The notes under the pieces: generated by a model
What the model was told of the DNA's origin: nothing
The model's input: only the letters and a program-made list of their open reading frames with translations
The model's database searches: none
Part shown: piece after piece, positions 17,501 to 24,923 of the stretch
Layout: every line of letters begins with the position of its first letter
Numbering within the stretch: position 1 is the first letter of the stretch
Source: Paenibacillus cellulosilyticus
GTDB taxonomy: Bacteria > Bacillota > Bacilli > Paenibacillales > Paenibacillaceae
Length of the DNA: 64,000 nucleotides
Direction of reading: 5' to 3'
Assembly (NCBI RefSeq): GCF_003182255.1
Contig: NZ_QGTQ01000012.1
Location: forward strand, 101,633 to 165,632
Program-made: the position numbers and the translations under genes

Positions 17501-19147
17501 GATGAATTGCCGCGCTGGATATGCCGCGACGAGCAAGAGGTGTATGCACATTTTCCATCGGATGCTGCTTCGGTTCAATTCATTATCGGTCGTTATGCGG
17601 AGCATGAGCTGTCGTTCACGGAACCATCGCTGTGCGAACGATATCCGCAGCTGACATTGCCGGAAGCTCACCAAGTCGTCGATACGCTGATCGAACAAGG
17701 CAAGGTCGAGCAGGCACCGTTCGCAGATGGGCCGAACGAACGGCTGTGGACAGGACGACGTACGGCGCAGCGTCTCATACGGATGTCGATCGGAGAAGCG
17801 CGCAAGCGATCGCAGCCTGCGCATCCGAACAAATGGTTCGTGCAGATGGCGATGCGCCAGTATGCATTAGGTGGAACGCAGCAGCGTGGTGAAGAAGGTC
17901 TGCGCGCTGTGATAAGCAGGCTGCAAGGACTGTTCCTGCCGCTATCGCATTGGGAAACCATCATATTCCCATCACGGTTGCTTGATTATCGGCCAGAACA
18001 GCTTGACCTGCTATGTGCAACTGGGGATGTAGTCTGGCTTGGCCGGAAGTCCAATGCGGAGCGAGAAGGCCGTATCGCCTTCTTCCTTGCAGAGAGCAAA
18101 CCGTTGTACGCTCCTTATCTCACAGGATTGGATAGTCAGGACTCGACTCAGCCTGCACTGCTGCAACAGCTTCAGGCAGGGGGCGCCAGCTTCCTAACGA
18201 AGTTGGCACGCGATGCTGGTCGTACGCCAACCGATATGCTGACGGAGCTGCTGGATCTTGTATGGGAGGGGCAGGCGTCGAACGATCAGTTCGCACCACT
18301 CCGGCTGCATGCAGGCAAGAAGCAGGCAGATTGGGCTCGCTCTGGATCAGGGCTTGGCCGCTGGTATTGGACGGGCTCATTAGCTAGTGATATTGCGATA
18401 GAAACGGTAAATACGTCTCCAACAGGACTTCCGATTGCTGATGCTGCTTCTGTTGTTGCTGGAGCGGGTAATCATGCACAATCATCTGCGATGCATTGGG
18501 TGCGTCATTTGCTTGATAACTATGGCATTGTTACGAAGGAACTGGTTGCAGCTGTATCCCCATTGTCATGGGAGGTGCTGCTTCCTGTCTTGAAGCAGTT
18601 GGAGGAATGGGGCACGATTACGCGCGGCACGTTCGTGGATGGCGAAGCCGTCTTGCAGTTTACGACTGCAGAAATTGCAGAAGCGGTACGAGCACAAACG
18701 CCGCTTTCGGCAGATAGCGCCGTCACCGTGCTAGCTTCGGTAGATCCGGCTAATCCTTATGGCATCATCGCCGATTGGCCGACAGCAGAGACTTGTGCTT
18801 TTGCACGAAAGGCTGGACATTATCTTGTATTGCGCGGCGATCAATGGTTATTCTGGATTGAGAATAACGGCAGACGCATCCATATGATGTCGGATTCAAG
18901 TCATATTGGATCAACCGATGAGCGCAACACTAGATCTCACGCAATCAATCTATCAGATTCATCAGCTATAGCTGAGCTTCGTTCCGCGTTGGCGGCCATT
19001 ATGCGTCGTCAACGCATGTCTAAGATTGTGATTGAGCTGTGGAACGGACAACCGATCTTGGATTGTGCAATTAGTGAAGAGCTGCGTGGAATGGGGGCGG
19101 AGCGGGATGGTCAACGACTTGTATTATGGCCAAGCTCGCTGCGCTGA
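14564..19147 (+). CDS. Lhr-type superfamily 2 helicase (long form)
   Basis: 1527 residues. The N-terminal third is an SF2 helicase core: Q-motif-like TDVQTRAW, Walker A APTGSGKT (about residue 46), DEIH (about 172), SATQKP, and in RecA domain 2 VFVNSRR-like IFVNSRRLCER, ATSSLELGIDVG and IQRIGRAGH. This is followed by the winged-helix and Lhr-specific domains and a long C-terminal region (about 650 residues), so it is the full-length Lhr type of about 1500 residues and not the short core. Lhr proteins are 3'-5' DNA translocases linked to DNA repair. The TTG start is 12 bases after AGGAG. It heads a run with moxR, DUF58 and DUF4129 genes. The functional link among them is unclear. Confidence 0.85.
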   Translation: MNNSPLHTFHPVIADWFSGTFGQPTDVQTRAWASIQAGRHTLIAAPTGSGKTLAAMLPCLNNVVTTKIQTAKPRAGVKVLYLSPLKALNNDVHYNLVSFIEAIDRSAAQREPGWPGIRCAVRTGDTPSSQRASMAKRPPDVLLTTPESLYILLTSEQGRAMLRTVQYVVVDEIHDLASDKRGSHLSLSLERLADLCDQPFQRIGVSATQKPMWRVARFLGGWEPALSGQTNVSIELPSDADADEKAPHPLGYVPRQVDIIESVMTKAMQVLVTMPDLSKPMTTREAVWQPLLERLFSLMEGCRTVLIFVNSRRLCERVCLRLNDAAGYELSRAHHGSLAKERRLEAERMLKSGELRCIVATSSLELGIDVGHVDLVIQIDPPFDAASGIQRIGRAGHSVGDVSRGAIIVRHRGALAESAVLAKLVAEREIEPIQIPRHPLDVLSQHTVSMVAGGEWTTTKLYQLVTRSDTFRLIPYTRLLAMLQVLSGFYPFARPLLDWNRDTDVLAGRRSSGIAALTGAGTIPSSSAFPVHHLESRVHLGELDEEYVHESNVGDVFQLGTNSWMIRRIDRDRVYVTEAANSFSEIPFWRNEAGGRSSELGMKIGAFVRELEERLMIDSSDDVDQSFTEEDQTFVRTVTESQTAEWLMSAYRMDAKSAYSLIDYANHQHSFCGLPTDRRIIVEHYQDVSNKTHVIIHNWLGRRLNRTWLLAIERQFEQLLPYRLYGNAKDNGIEFVLSEWDPSWLQSIWHVTPGNVEPLIMDAITGSPLLAIAFRHLAETSLLLSRSFTRTPLWQKRLRSEELLKEAMPYASQFPFLDEAMRECLNRFLDVDGLQKVLTAIGSGEVAFDIRETQYPSPMATQFIAEYVNMRIYEGDGLDDTIRMQLLNVSRELAGSVFGEDAVRGAVTPELLEAERRRMTELAGQLSTSDDVLTLLKQRGDMGTDELVKAGGESVLPLIAELCERGAIVQVELGHADADDELPRWICRDEQEVYAHFPSDAASVQFIIGRYAEHELSFTEPSLCERYPQLTLPEAHQVVDTLIEQGKVEQAPFADGPNERLWTGRRTAQRLIRMSIGEARKRSQPAHPNKWFVQMAMRQYALGGTQQRGEEGLRAVISRLQGLFLPLSHWETIIFPSRLLDYRPEQLDLLCATGDVVWLGRKSNAEREGRIAFFLAESKPLYAPYLTGLDSQDSTQPALLQQLQAGGASFLTKLARDAGRTPTDMLTELLDLVWEGQASNDQFAPLRLHAGKKQADWARSGSGLGRWYWTGSLASDIAIETVNTSPTGLPIADAASVVAGAGNHAQSSAMHWVRHLLDNYGIVTKELVAAVSPLSWEVLLPVLKQLEEWGTITRGTFVDGEAVLQFTTAEIAEAVRAQTPLSADSAVTVLASVDPANPYGIIADWPTAETCAFARKAGHYLVLRGDQWLFWIENNGRRIHMMSDSSHIGSTDERNTRSHAINLSDSSAIAELRSALAAIMRRQRMSKIVIELWNGQPILDCAISEELRGMGAERDGQRLVLWPSSLR

Positions 19148-19207
19148 AGCCGATTTGTTCATGCGATGAAATACATAACCATTAGACATTAGAGGAGATA
19201 ACTGACT

Positions 19208-20170
19208 ATGAGCATTCAATCCGTACAAGCATTAGCTGAACAAATTCGCAATAACGTTGGGCAGGTTATCGTTGGCAAAGAAGCGATGATCGACATGCTG
19301 TTGATCGCGCTGCTCACATCGGGCCACGTCCTATTAGAGGACGTGCCGGGCACGGGCAAGACGCTGCTTGCCAAGTCGCTGGCGCTGTCGATCAGCGGCA
19401 GCTTCAAACGGGTACAGTTTACACCGGACCTGCTGCCATCCGATCTGAGCGGCATTAACTTCTACAATCAGAAGCTTGGTGAATTCGAATTCCGTCCAGG
19501 TCCCTTGTTCACGAATCTGCTGCTTGCCGATGAGATTAACCGCGCAACTCCGCGTACGCAATCGAGTCTTCTTGAGTGTATGGAGGAGCGCCAGATCAGT
19601 ATCGATGGTCAGACGCATCGTCTGCAGCCGCCATTCATGGTTATCGCAACGCAGAACCCAATCGAGCAGCAAGGTACGTTCCCGCTTCCAGAGGCACAGC
19701 TTGACCGTTTCCTATTCAAGCTCAACATGGGCTACCCAACAACGGAAGAAAGTGTCCGCATCCTGAGTCGGTTCAAAGGCACGAAGCCGCTTGAGAGCTT
19801 GCAGCCAATCGCAACGCCAGAGGCAATAGTTGAGGCGCAGCGTGCTGTTGCACAGATCGAAGTGAATGAGGATGTACTGCGTTACATCGTCGCAATCGGC
19901 GAGAAAACACGTGCGCTCGAGGAAGTTGCGACTGGCGTCAGCCCTCGTGCGATGCAAGCGCTGATGGGTGCTTCTCAGGCACATGCGGCGCTTGCAGGAA
20001 GAAATTTTGTTACACCGGATGATGTGAAGCGGCTTGCTGTTCCGGCACTTGCGCATCGTCTCGTCTTGAAAAGCTCGGCACGCGTACGCGGCGATCGGAC
20101 GAGTGCTGAACGCATCATTGAACAAGTGCTCGACAGCGTTGAAGTGCCTGCCGAACGGCTTCATTCCTAG
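19208..20170 (+). CDS. MoxR family AAA+ ATPase
   Basis: 320 residues. Features: GHVLLEDVPGTGKTLLAKSL (Walker A, about residue 40), DLLPSDLSGINFYNQK, LFTNLLLADEINRATPRTQS (Walker B and sensor), FMVIATQNPIEQQGTFPLPE and QLDRFLFKL, all characteristic of MoxR ATPases. MoxR proteins act as chaperone-like ATPases with a DUF58 partner and membrane proteins in envelope assembly. That partner follows here 11 bases downstream. The ATG has AGAGGAG upstream. Together with the next two genes it forms the classical moxR-DUF58-DUF4129/transglutaminase arrangement. Confidence 0.95.
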   Translation: MSIQSVQALAEQIRNNVGQVIVGKEAMIDMLLIALLTSGHVLLEDVPGTGKTLLAKSLALSISGSFKRVQFTPDLLPSDLSGINFYNQKLGEFEFRPGPLFTNLLLADEINRATPRTQSSLLECMEERQISIDGQTHRLQPPFMVIATQNPIEQQGTFPLPEAQLDRFLFKLNMGYPTTEESVRILSRFKGTKPLESLQPIATPEAIVEAQRAVAQIEVNEDVLRYIVAIGEKTRALEEVATGVSPRAMQALMGASQAHAALAGRNFVTPDDVKRLAVPALAHRLVLKSSARVRGDRTSAERIIEQVLDSVEVPAERLHS

Positions 20171-20181
20171 AGGTCCGGCTG

Positions 20182-21285
20182 ATGACGGCGTATTGGTTTC
20201 TTATAATAACGGGACTTATTGTATTCATCCAAAATCGTATTTTCAAAGCGGTTAGCTTGCGCCGAGTACGCTATTCCAGGCAATTCGATCGGCGAACCTG
20301 CTTCGAAGGCGACGAGGTCGCCTTAGTCGAGACCATCGCGAACGAGAAGCGTTTCCCGCTTCCATGGCTGCGCGTAGAATCGCTGTTAAGCGCATCGCTG
20401 CGGTTCGGTCACGATCACGCATCGAACCTCGATATTAGCGCAGGGCAATTTCTACAAAATCATCGCAGTTTCTTTAGTCTCATGCCGTGGCGCCGCATCC
20501 GCAGAACGCACCATGTCAAGGCGTCTCATCGCGGATGTTATGAGCTGTCGACGGTTACACTGTCGACAGGCGATTTGTTCGGACTGAGCGCTGCATCCAA
20601 CACGTTAAATTTCTCGGAACGGCTCATCGTATATCCGCAGCCAGTCCTGCCGGATGATTTGGCGCTGCCGCCGCGGAGCTGGCAAGGTGATATGTCGGTT
20701 AAGCGTTGGGTTGTCGAGGATCCATTCCGTCGAATCGGTGTGCGGCCATACCGATCAGGTGATTCGCTTCGTCAGGTGAATTGGAGTGCAACTGCTCGGA
20801 CCGGTGATTTGCAGGTGCACCAGCTGGACACCACCGCAGATTATGCCGTACTCATTGTCCTTAATGTAGAAGATCATGCAGAAGTCTGGCGTACGATTAA
20901 TGATGTGGATACGATCGAGCAAGGCATTCGGATTGCGGCAGGGACAGCGACACATCTCATCCGTAACGGTATGGAAGCGGGTTTTGCAAGTAATGGTATG
21001 CTGAAAGATGAGATGCAGTCGTTCATTCATGTCCCGCCAACGGGCGGAGAGCCGCATCTCTTCGGGATTCTTGAGACGATGTCGATGCTGCTCATCGAGC
21101 GTCAGCTGCCATTCTATGAGTATCTGCTGATGCTCTCGGAGCGGCTTGATCAGCCGACCGATCTGCTGCTGCTAAGCACACATGCAGATGATCGTGTAGT
21201 GGAAGCGATCGACCGACTCGCAGCCGAAGGCCACCGGGTCATTGTACGACTACTTCATGCAGAGGGTGAGGCGAATGCCTCATGA
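20182..21285 (+). CDS. DUF58 domain-containing protein, MoxR partner
   Basis: 367 residues. One short hydrophobic segment at the start (FLIITGLIVFIQN) instead of the usual pair, then a beta-rich part (CFEGDEVALVETIANEKRFP, SHRGCYELSTVTLSTGDLFG) and the DUF58 core VEDPFRRIGVRPYRSGDSLRQVNWSATARTG-like region, with the R-x-Y-x-x-G-D-x-x-R-x-x-N-W signature near residue 190. The C-terminal half has a von Willebrand A-like fold. It lies 11 bases after moxR and overlaps the next gene by four bases, so co-translation is expected. Role: envelope-linked partner of the MoxR ATPase, exact target unknown. Confidence 0.9.
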   Translation: MTAYWFLIITGLIVFIQNRIFKAVSLRRVRYSRQFDRRTCFEGDEVALVETIANEKRFPLPWLRVESLLSASLRFGHDHASNLDISAGQFLQNHRSFFSLMPWRRIRRTHHVKASHRGCYELSTVTLSTGDLFGLSAASNTLNFSERLIVYPQPVLPDDLALPPRSWQGDMSVKRWVVEDPFRRIGVRPYRSGDSLRQVNWSATARTGDLQVHQLDTTADYAVLIVLNVEDHAEVWRTINDVDTIEQGIRIAAGTATHLIRNGMEAGFASNGMLKDEMQSFIHVPPTGGEPHLFGILETMSMLLIERQLPFYEYLLMLSERLDQPTDLLLLSTHADDRVVEAIDRLAAEGHRVIVRLLHAEGEANAS

Positions 21286-22616
21286 TCAATCGGATTATAT
21301 GGTGGAGCATCGGGCCTCGGATGCTGCTGCGAGCATGCTTTGTAACACTGTTGTTTCTACCAGCCATTATTGCGCTTGGCTTATCCGTTATTCCGGATGA
21401 GGACCGCATTCTATGGATCGTGCTTGTTCCGTTCGTTCATGTCGCAGGGGATGCGATTAGTAGATTGCTGTCCAAATGGCGCCGCTGGATAACGGAGACG
21501 TTAATTGTCATGATCGTATTGACTTCGGTTTATTCCGTCTTTGGCATGACCAATGCGGGTGCCGTAACTGTGCTAGCCTATGGTTTCTTCATGATCCAAG
21601 GGACAATTCGCCCATCTAATGGACAGTTGTTCGATGTTCACCAGGCATACTATGCAATATCTTTCTTTATGTATTTAATCATCACGTTCTGGTATCGCAA
21701 TAATACCGAGCATGAAGGTTATGTATGGCTCATGAACATAGCTGGTATATTGACGCTCGTGCTCTGCTTATTCGTATTCAATCATATCAATATGAATAAG
21801 GAGTCGTATTCGGACAGCAGCAGCGGAGCGCCAGTATCGCGCTCAATCGTTAGACAAAATCGGTTACTCGTGTCCATCGTTGCAATCCTCGTCTTTCTTG
21901 TTGCTTCGATATCATGGATCGGTGAGATGCTGAATCGTGTATTCGGTTCCCTCTATGAATGGCTGCGACGCTTATTGGCAACATCGCCTGATGATAACCA
22001 GCCAATTGAGCAGCCTGAGCAAAACATGCCGGATAATTTGATGTCAGAGCCGCCGGCAGATCATGGCTGGTTCATGCAGCTGTTGGAGAAAATCTTTATG
22101 TTCATCGGCGGTGCATTGGCTGTTGTGCTGGTGCTCTGGCTCGGATATAAGCTGCTGCGCAAGCTGCCGATCATTGCGAAGCTGATTGAACAATGGATGC
22201 AGCGGCTGTCCCGAAAGGAAAGGCTTGCCGCATCGGATGCAGGCTATGAAGACGAAATTGAGCAAGTCGAACACGAACGCGGAGCATCTCGTTTGCGCAA
22301 ATGGTCGTCGTCACTGCTGCGAGGTCGCACGGAGGATATGTGGGACAAGCTTCCGGACAATGCAGCACGCATCCGTGATCTATATCGCAACGCCTTGCTT
22401 CGCCGTGAGCGCCATGGCTATGCGCCGAAGCCGCAGCTTACGCCAAGAGAGACGGCGGTCGATCTTCAGCATAAGAAGAGCCTTGCCGCAGCTGAACTGC
22501 CGAAGCCGCTTGTTGAACTGTATGAGCGTGCACGTTATAGTGCGTCGCCGATTGATTCGAGCGAAGCTCAGCAAGCTCGCGAACTGGAGCAGCAGCTTAC
22601 GATGAAGAAGAAATAA
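21282..22616 (+). CDS. Membrane protein with C-terminal DUF4129 domain (transglutaminase-like core absent)
   Basis: 444 residues. Four or five hydrophobic helices occupy the first 170 residues, another at about 205-220, and a single helix at about 268-290 (FIGGALAVVLVLWLGYKLL). The tail (RIRDLYRNALLRRERHGYAP, PRETAVDLQHK, LVELYERARYS) is the DUF4129 domain found at the C-terminus of TgpA-like proteins. The extracellular transglutaminase core that usually separates the two membrane parts in proteins of about 740 residues is missing; only an acidic, proline-rich linker remains. ATG overlaps the DUF58 stop (ATGA). It is the last gene of the operon. Confidence 0.75.
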   Translation: MINRIIWWSIGPRMLLRACFVTLLFLPAIIALGLSVIPDEDRILWIVLVPFVHVAGDAISRLLSKWRRWITETLIVMIVLTSVYSVFGMTNAGAVTVLAYGFFMIQGTIRPSNGQLFDVHQAYYAISFFMYLIITFWYRNNTEHEGYVWLMNIAGILTLVLCLFVFNHINMNKESYSDSSSGAPVSRSIVRQNRLLVSIVAILVFLVASISWIGEMLNRVFGSLYEWLRRLLATSPDDNQPIEQPEQNMPDNLMSEPPADHGWFMQLLEKIFMFIGGALAVVLVLWLGYKLLRKLPIIAKLIEQWMQRLSRKERLAASDAGYEDEIEQVEHERGASRLRKWSSSLLRGRTEDMWDKLPDNAARIRDLYRNALLRRERHGYAPKPQLTPRETAVDLQHKKSLAAAELPKPLVELYERARYSASPIDSSEAQQARELEQQLTMKKK

Positions 22617-22746
22617 GGGCGAAAATCAGCTAGAATGAACGACGAGGAGCACTAGACGGTAGTGCTTTTCAATATTTTCGAATCACAGTCGATTATCCTG
22701 GAGAAATAGCGTATTTCGATCGATGACACACCGCATTAACCAAACC

Positions 22747-22799
22747 AAAAGCAGTGACGTCAGGAGCCTTAAGGTGTTCCATGCACGTCACTGCTTTTT
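22747..22799. terminator. Terminator shared by the DUF4129 operon and tetR
   Basis: AAAAGCAGTGACGT (22747-22760) pairs with ACGTCACTGCTTTT (22785-22798), followed by T on the plus side. One arm is inside the last codons of the convergent tetR gene, so the stem doubles as coding sequence. Confidence 0.8.
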
Positions 22800-23422
22800 G
22801 CTGTGTCGATCAAATTCTTGTTCGGCAACCCCGTCATCGACATTGGACCGAGATTCGAGACGCGCATTAGAATTAACGTCACTTCTTCAGGTGTGAGCTT
22901 GATGTCGGTTTCAAGCCAATACTTCACGACCCCGAAGTTGGCGGAAGAGATATAGGCGATCAAGTAATCGCGAGGAATGAGCATGTTCTCATCACTTGGC
23001 TGCCAGTAAGCAAGACGGTTGCTGATTCGCGAGGTAAACTCGGTCATGATTTGTTGTGCGAAGGAAGGGTCACCTTTGGGACCAAGCATGACTTTCAGAA
23101 AATCCGCATTATTAGCAAACTCCGTAAGCAGTCGCACTAGATTCGGGTAAGGAATATCCTTAACCGCATACTGACGCATAACGACGGGGTCCATTTCCTG
23201 CATCAGAGCAAATAAGGACATTATAATTTCGTTCATGATTTGACGGAGCATATCAGGCGCATCCTGATAATGGAGATAAAACGTTCCGCGATTAACATCA
23301 GCCCGATTCGAAATGTCGGTAACGGTAATGCCGTCCACGCCTTTCTCGGCAATAATCTCGAGTAGAGCCTTGCGCAGCAGCTGTTTCGTCCTTGCTTGTC
23401 GTCGATCTAATCGTTCGGCCAT
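22769..23422 (-). CDS. TetR/AcrR family transcriptional regulator
   Basis: 217 residues. The N-terminal HTH reads TKQLLRKALLEIIAEKGVDG, ITVTDISNRADVNRGTFYLH, YQDAPDMLR, a textbook TetR DNA-binding domain; the ligand domain behind it (ANFGVVKYWLE) has the TetR_C_7-like 'W' motif. AGGAGG precedes the ATG. The gene is divergent from a multi-pass membrane protein, and the 187-base gap contains an inverted pair of a 10-base sequence, so it probably represses that transporter and itself. Ligand unknown. Confidence 0.9.
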   Translation of the reverse strand: MAERLDRRQARTKQLLRKALLEIIAEKGVDGITVTDISNRADVNRGTFYLHYQDAPDMLRQIMNEIIMSLFALMQEMDPVVMRQYAVKDIPYPNLVRLLTEFANNADFLKVMLGPKGDPSFAQQIMTEFTSRISNRLAYWQPSDENMLIPRDYLIAYISSANFGVVKYWLETDIKLTPEEVTLILMRVSNLGPMSMTGLPNKNLIDTAKSSDVHGTP

Positions 23423-23458
23423 CTTCTTAACCTCCTGCTGTTCACAATTAATTGATCA

Positions 23459-23586
23459 AGTTAATGAACACTTCATATCCGAAGTGATGCTTAATTATCA
23501 TTCATGACCAACATTGACGATTGAATAGCTCGTGCTTCTCATTATAATTAACGACATGGTTATTAATCAACATCATGTTCATTAAC
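23459..23586. promoter_or_regulatory. Inverted operator pair in the tetR/ABC-2 intergenic region
   Basis: GTTAATGAAC at 23459-23468 is repeated in exact inverse as GTTCATTAAC at 23577-23586. A second dyad, CACTTC-N6-GAAGTG, covers 23469-23486 directly beside the first copy. One copy lies near the tetR start and the other downstream of the plus-strand -10, as expected for auto- and target repression by the adjacent TetR protein. That TetR binds here is inference. Confidence 0.55.
23521..23548 (+). promoter_or_regulatory. Promoter of the ABC-2-like gene
   Basis: TTGAAT (23521-23526), 16 bases, TATAAT (23543-23548). It is 61 bases before the start codon and between the two inverted operator copies. 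Confidence 0.6.
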
Positions 23587-23609
23587 GAAGGGTAAGGAGA
23601 GGAAGAAAT

Positions 23610-24782
23610 ATGGCACTATTGAAGCAAAAGCTAGTATGGATCGGAATTGTAATTATTGTCATCGTCCTTATGGTGTTCGGGCTAGCGATGATGGGATCGG
23701 TTATTGGTGCGAAGCCGCAGAATCTGCCGGTTGCACTCGTCGTTCAGGATCAGGCAGTGAACCTGCCGAATGGCACCGAACTCAATGTTGGACAAATGGT
23801 AAAGGAAAAGCTCACGGCTAATGAAGCGCTGCCGATCGTGTGGACGGTAGTCGGATCTGAAGCGGAGGCTCGGAAAGGTCTCGATCAACAAGATTATTAT
23901 GGTGCGCTTGTGCTTCCATCAGAACTTAGCGCTGGCATTGCTTCCATATCGACGGCTGAACCAAAGCCCGCTGTCGTGAAGATCCTTGCGAACGAAGGCA
24001 TGAACACACAAGCCTCAAGCGCAGTGAAGCAAATTCTCGGGCAGGCTGCACGGACGATCAGCAGTGAACTGTCTAATCAATTGCTGACGCAAATCAGCAC
24101 CCAATCCGAAGTGGTGCCAGTTGGTACAGCAAAGGCATTGTTAACGCCGTTTACGATTCAAGAGGAGACCGTTCACGCGATTGGCGCTAATAACGCAAGT
24201 GGCAGCGCTCCTGGCATGTTAACGCAAATTATGTGGATCGGAAGCTTGGCGACGAGCCTCATTCTATTCTTCTCAAGCCAGAAGGCAGCAGCAGGAGGAG
24301 CAAGACGAATGAGTTCTGCTATCGTACAGGCGATTATCGGCATCGTGTTCATCACGGTTGTATCTGGTTATCTCGTCTGGATGGCGACATCCTGGTACGG
24401 CATGGAGTTGGCCGATGTGACTGGAACGTGGTGGATGCTGCTCGTTGCAGGTGTTGCATTCTTCATGCTCCAATCGGCTCTTGTGAACTGGCTTGGCGTT
24501 CCCGCTATGCCGATTCTCATTCTGCTGATGTTCTTCTCGCTGCCTGTCGTGAACATGGCGCCAGAGTTTCTGCCGCAGACGACGCATGATTGGCTGTACT
24601 CGTGGACACCGTTCCGATTCGCAGCATCCGGACTTCGTAATTCGATGTACTTCAATGATATCGATTCGGCATCGACGAATCTTACCGTAATGTGGTCGAT
24701 TGCAGCTGTAGGATTGGTGCTCGTGGTGGCATCGGGCTTCAAGAAGAGCAAGGCTTCAGCTGGACAAACAAGTGCCCAATAG
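23610..24782 (+). CDS. ABC-2-type / YhgE-Pip-like membrane transport protein
   Basis: 390 residues. One N-terminal membrane helix (about 12-33), then an extracytoplasmic domain of some 180 residues (PNGTELNVGQMVKEKL, DYYGALVLPSEL, VVKILANEGMNTQASSAVKQ), then five helices from about residue 210 to 380. This is the layout of ABC-2 permeases and YhgE/Pip-like proteins; 'YYGALVLP' and the 'N-x-G' strand are typical. No ATPase gene is adjacent, so it may work alone, as members of the DUF3533 branch seem to. Divergent from tetR and probably repressed by it. Substrate unknown; small toxic compounds are a reasonable guess. Confidence 0.7.
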   Translation: MALLKQKLVWIGIVIIVIVLMVFGLAMMGSVIGAKPQNLPVALVVQDQAVNLPNGTELNVGQMVKEKLTANEALPIVWTVVGSEAEARKGLDQQDYYGALVLPSELSAGIASISTAEPKPAVVKILANEGMNTQASSAVKQILGQAARTISSELSNQLLTQISTQSEVVPVGTAKALLTPFTIQEETVHAIGANNASGSAPGMLTQIMWIGSLATSLILFFSSQKAAAGGARRMSSAIVQAIIGIVFITVVSGYLVWMATSWYGMELADVTGTWWMLLVAGVAFFMLQSALVNWLGVPAMPILILLMFFSLPVVNMAPEFLPQTTHDWLYSWTPFRFAASGLRNSMYFNDIDSASTNLTVMWSIAAVGLVLVVASGFKKSKASAGQTSAQ

Positions 24783-24807
24783 GTTGAGATGATAAATTCT
24801 CTAACAT

Positions 24808-24850
24808 AGAGCCCCTTCAGACAAAGATCTGAGGGGGGCTCTTATGTTTT
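24808..24850 (+). terminator. Terminator after the ABC-2-like gene
   Basis: AGAGCCCCTTCAGA (24808-24821) pairs with TCTGAGGGGGGCTCT (24828-24842, one bulge/G-T), loop CAAAGA, then TATGTTTTA. Confidence 0.8.
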
Positions 24851-24923
24851 ACTCGTTTAGCATATTTTGTCGAAGGCAATACTGGATACAAACACGATGC
24901 AGGTAAGAGGTGAGTCCGAAATC

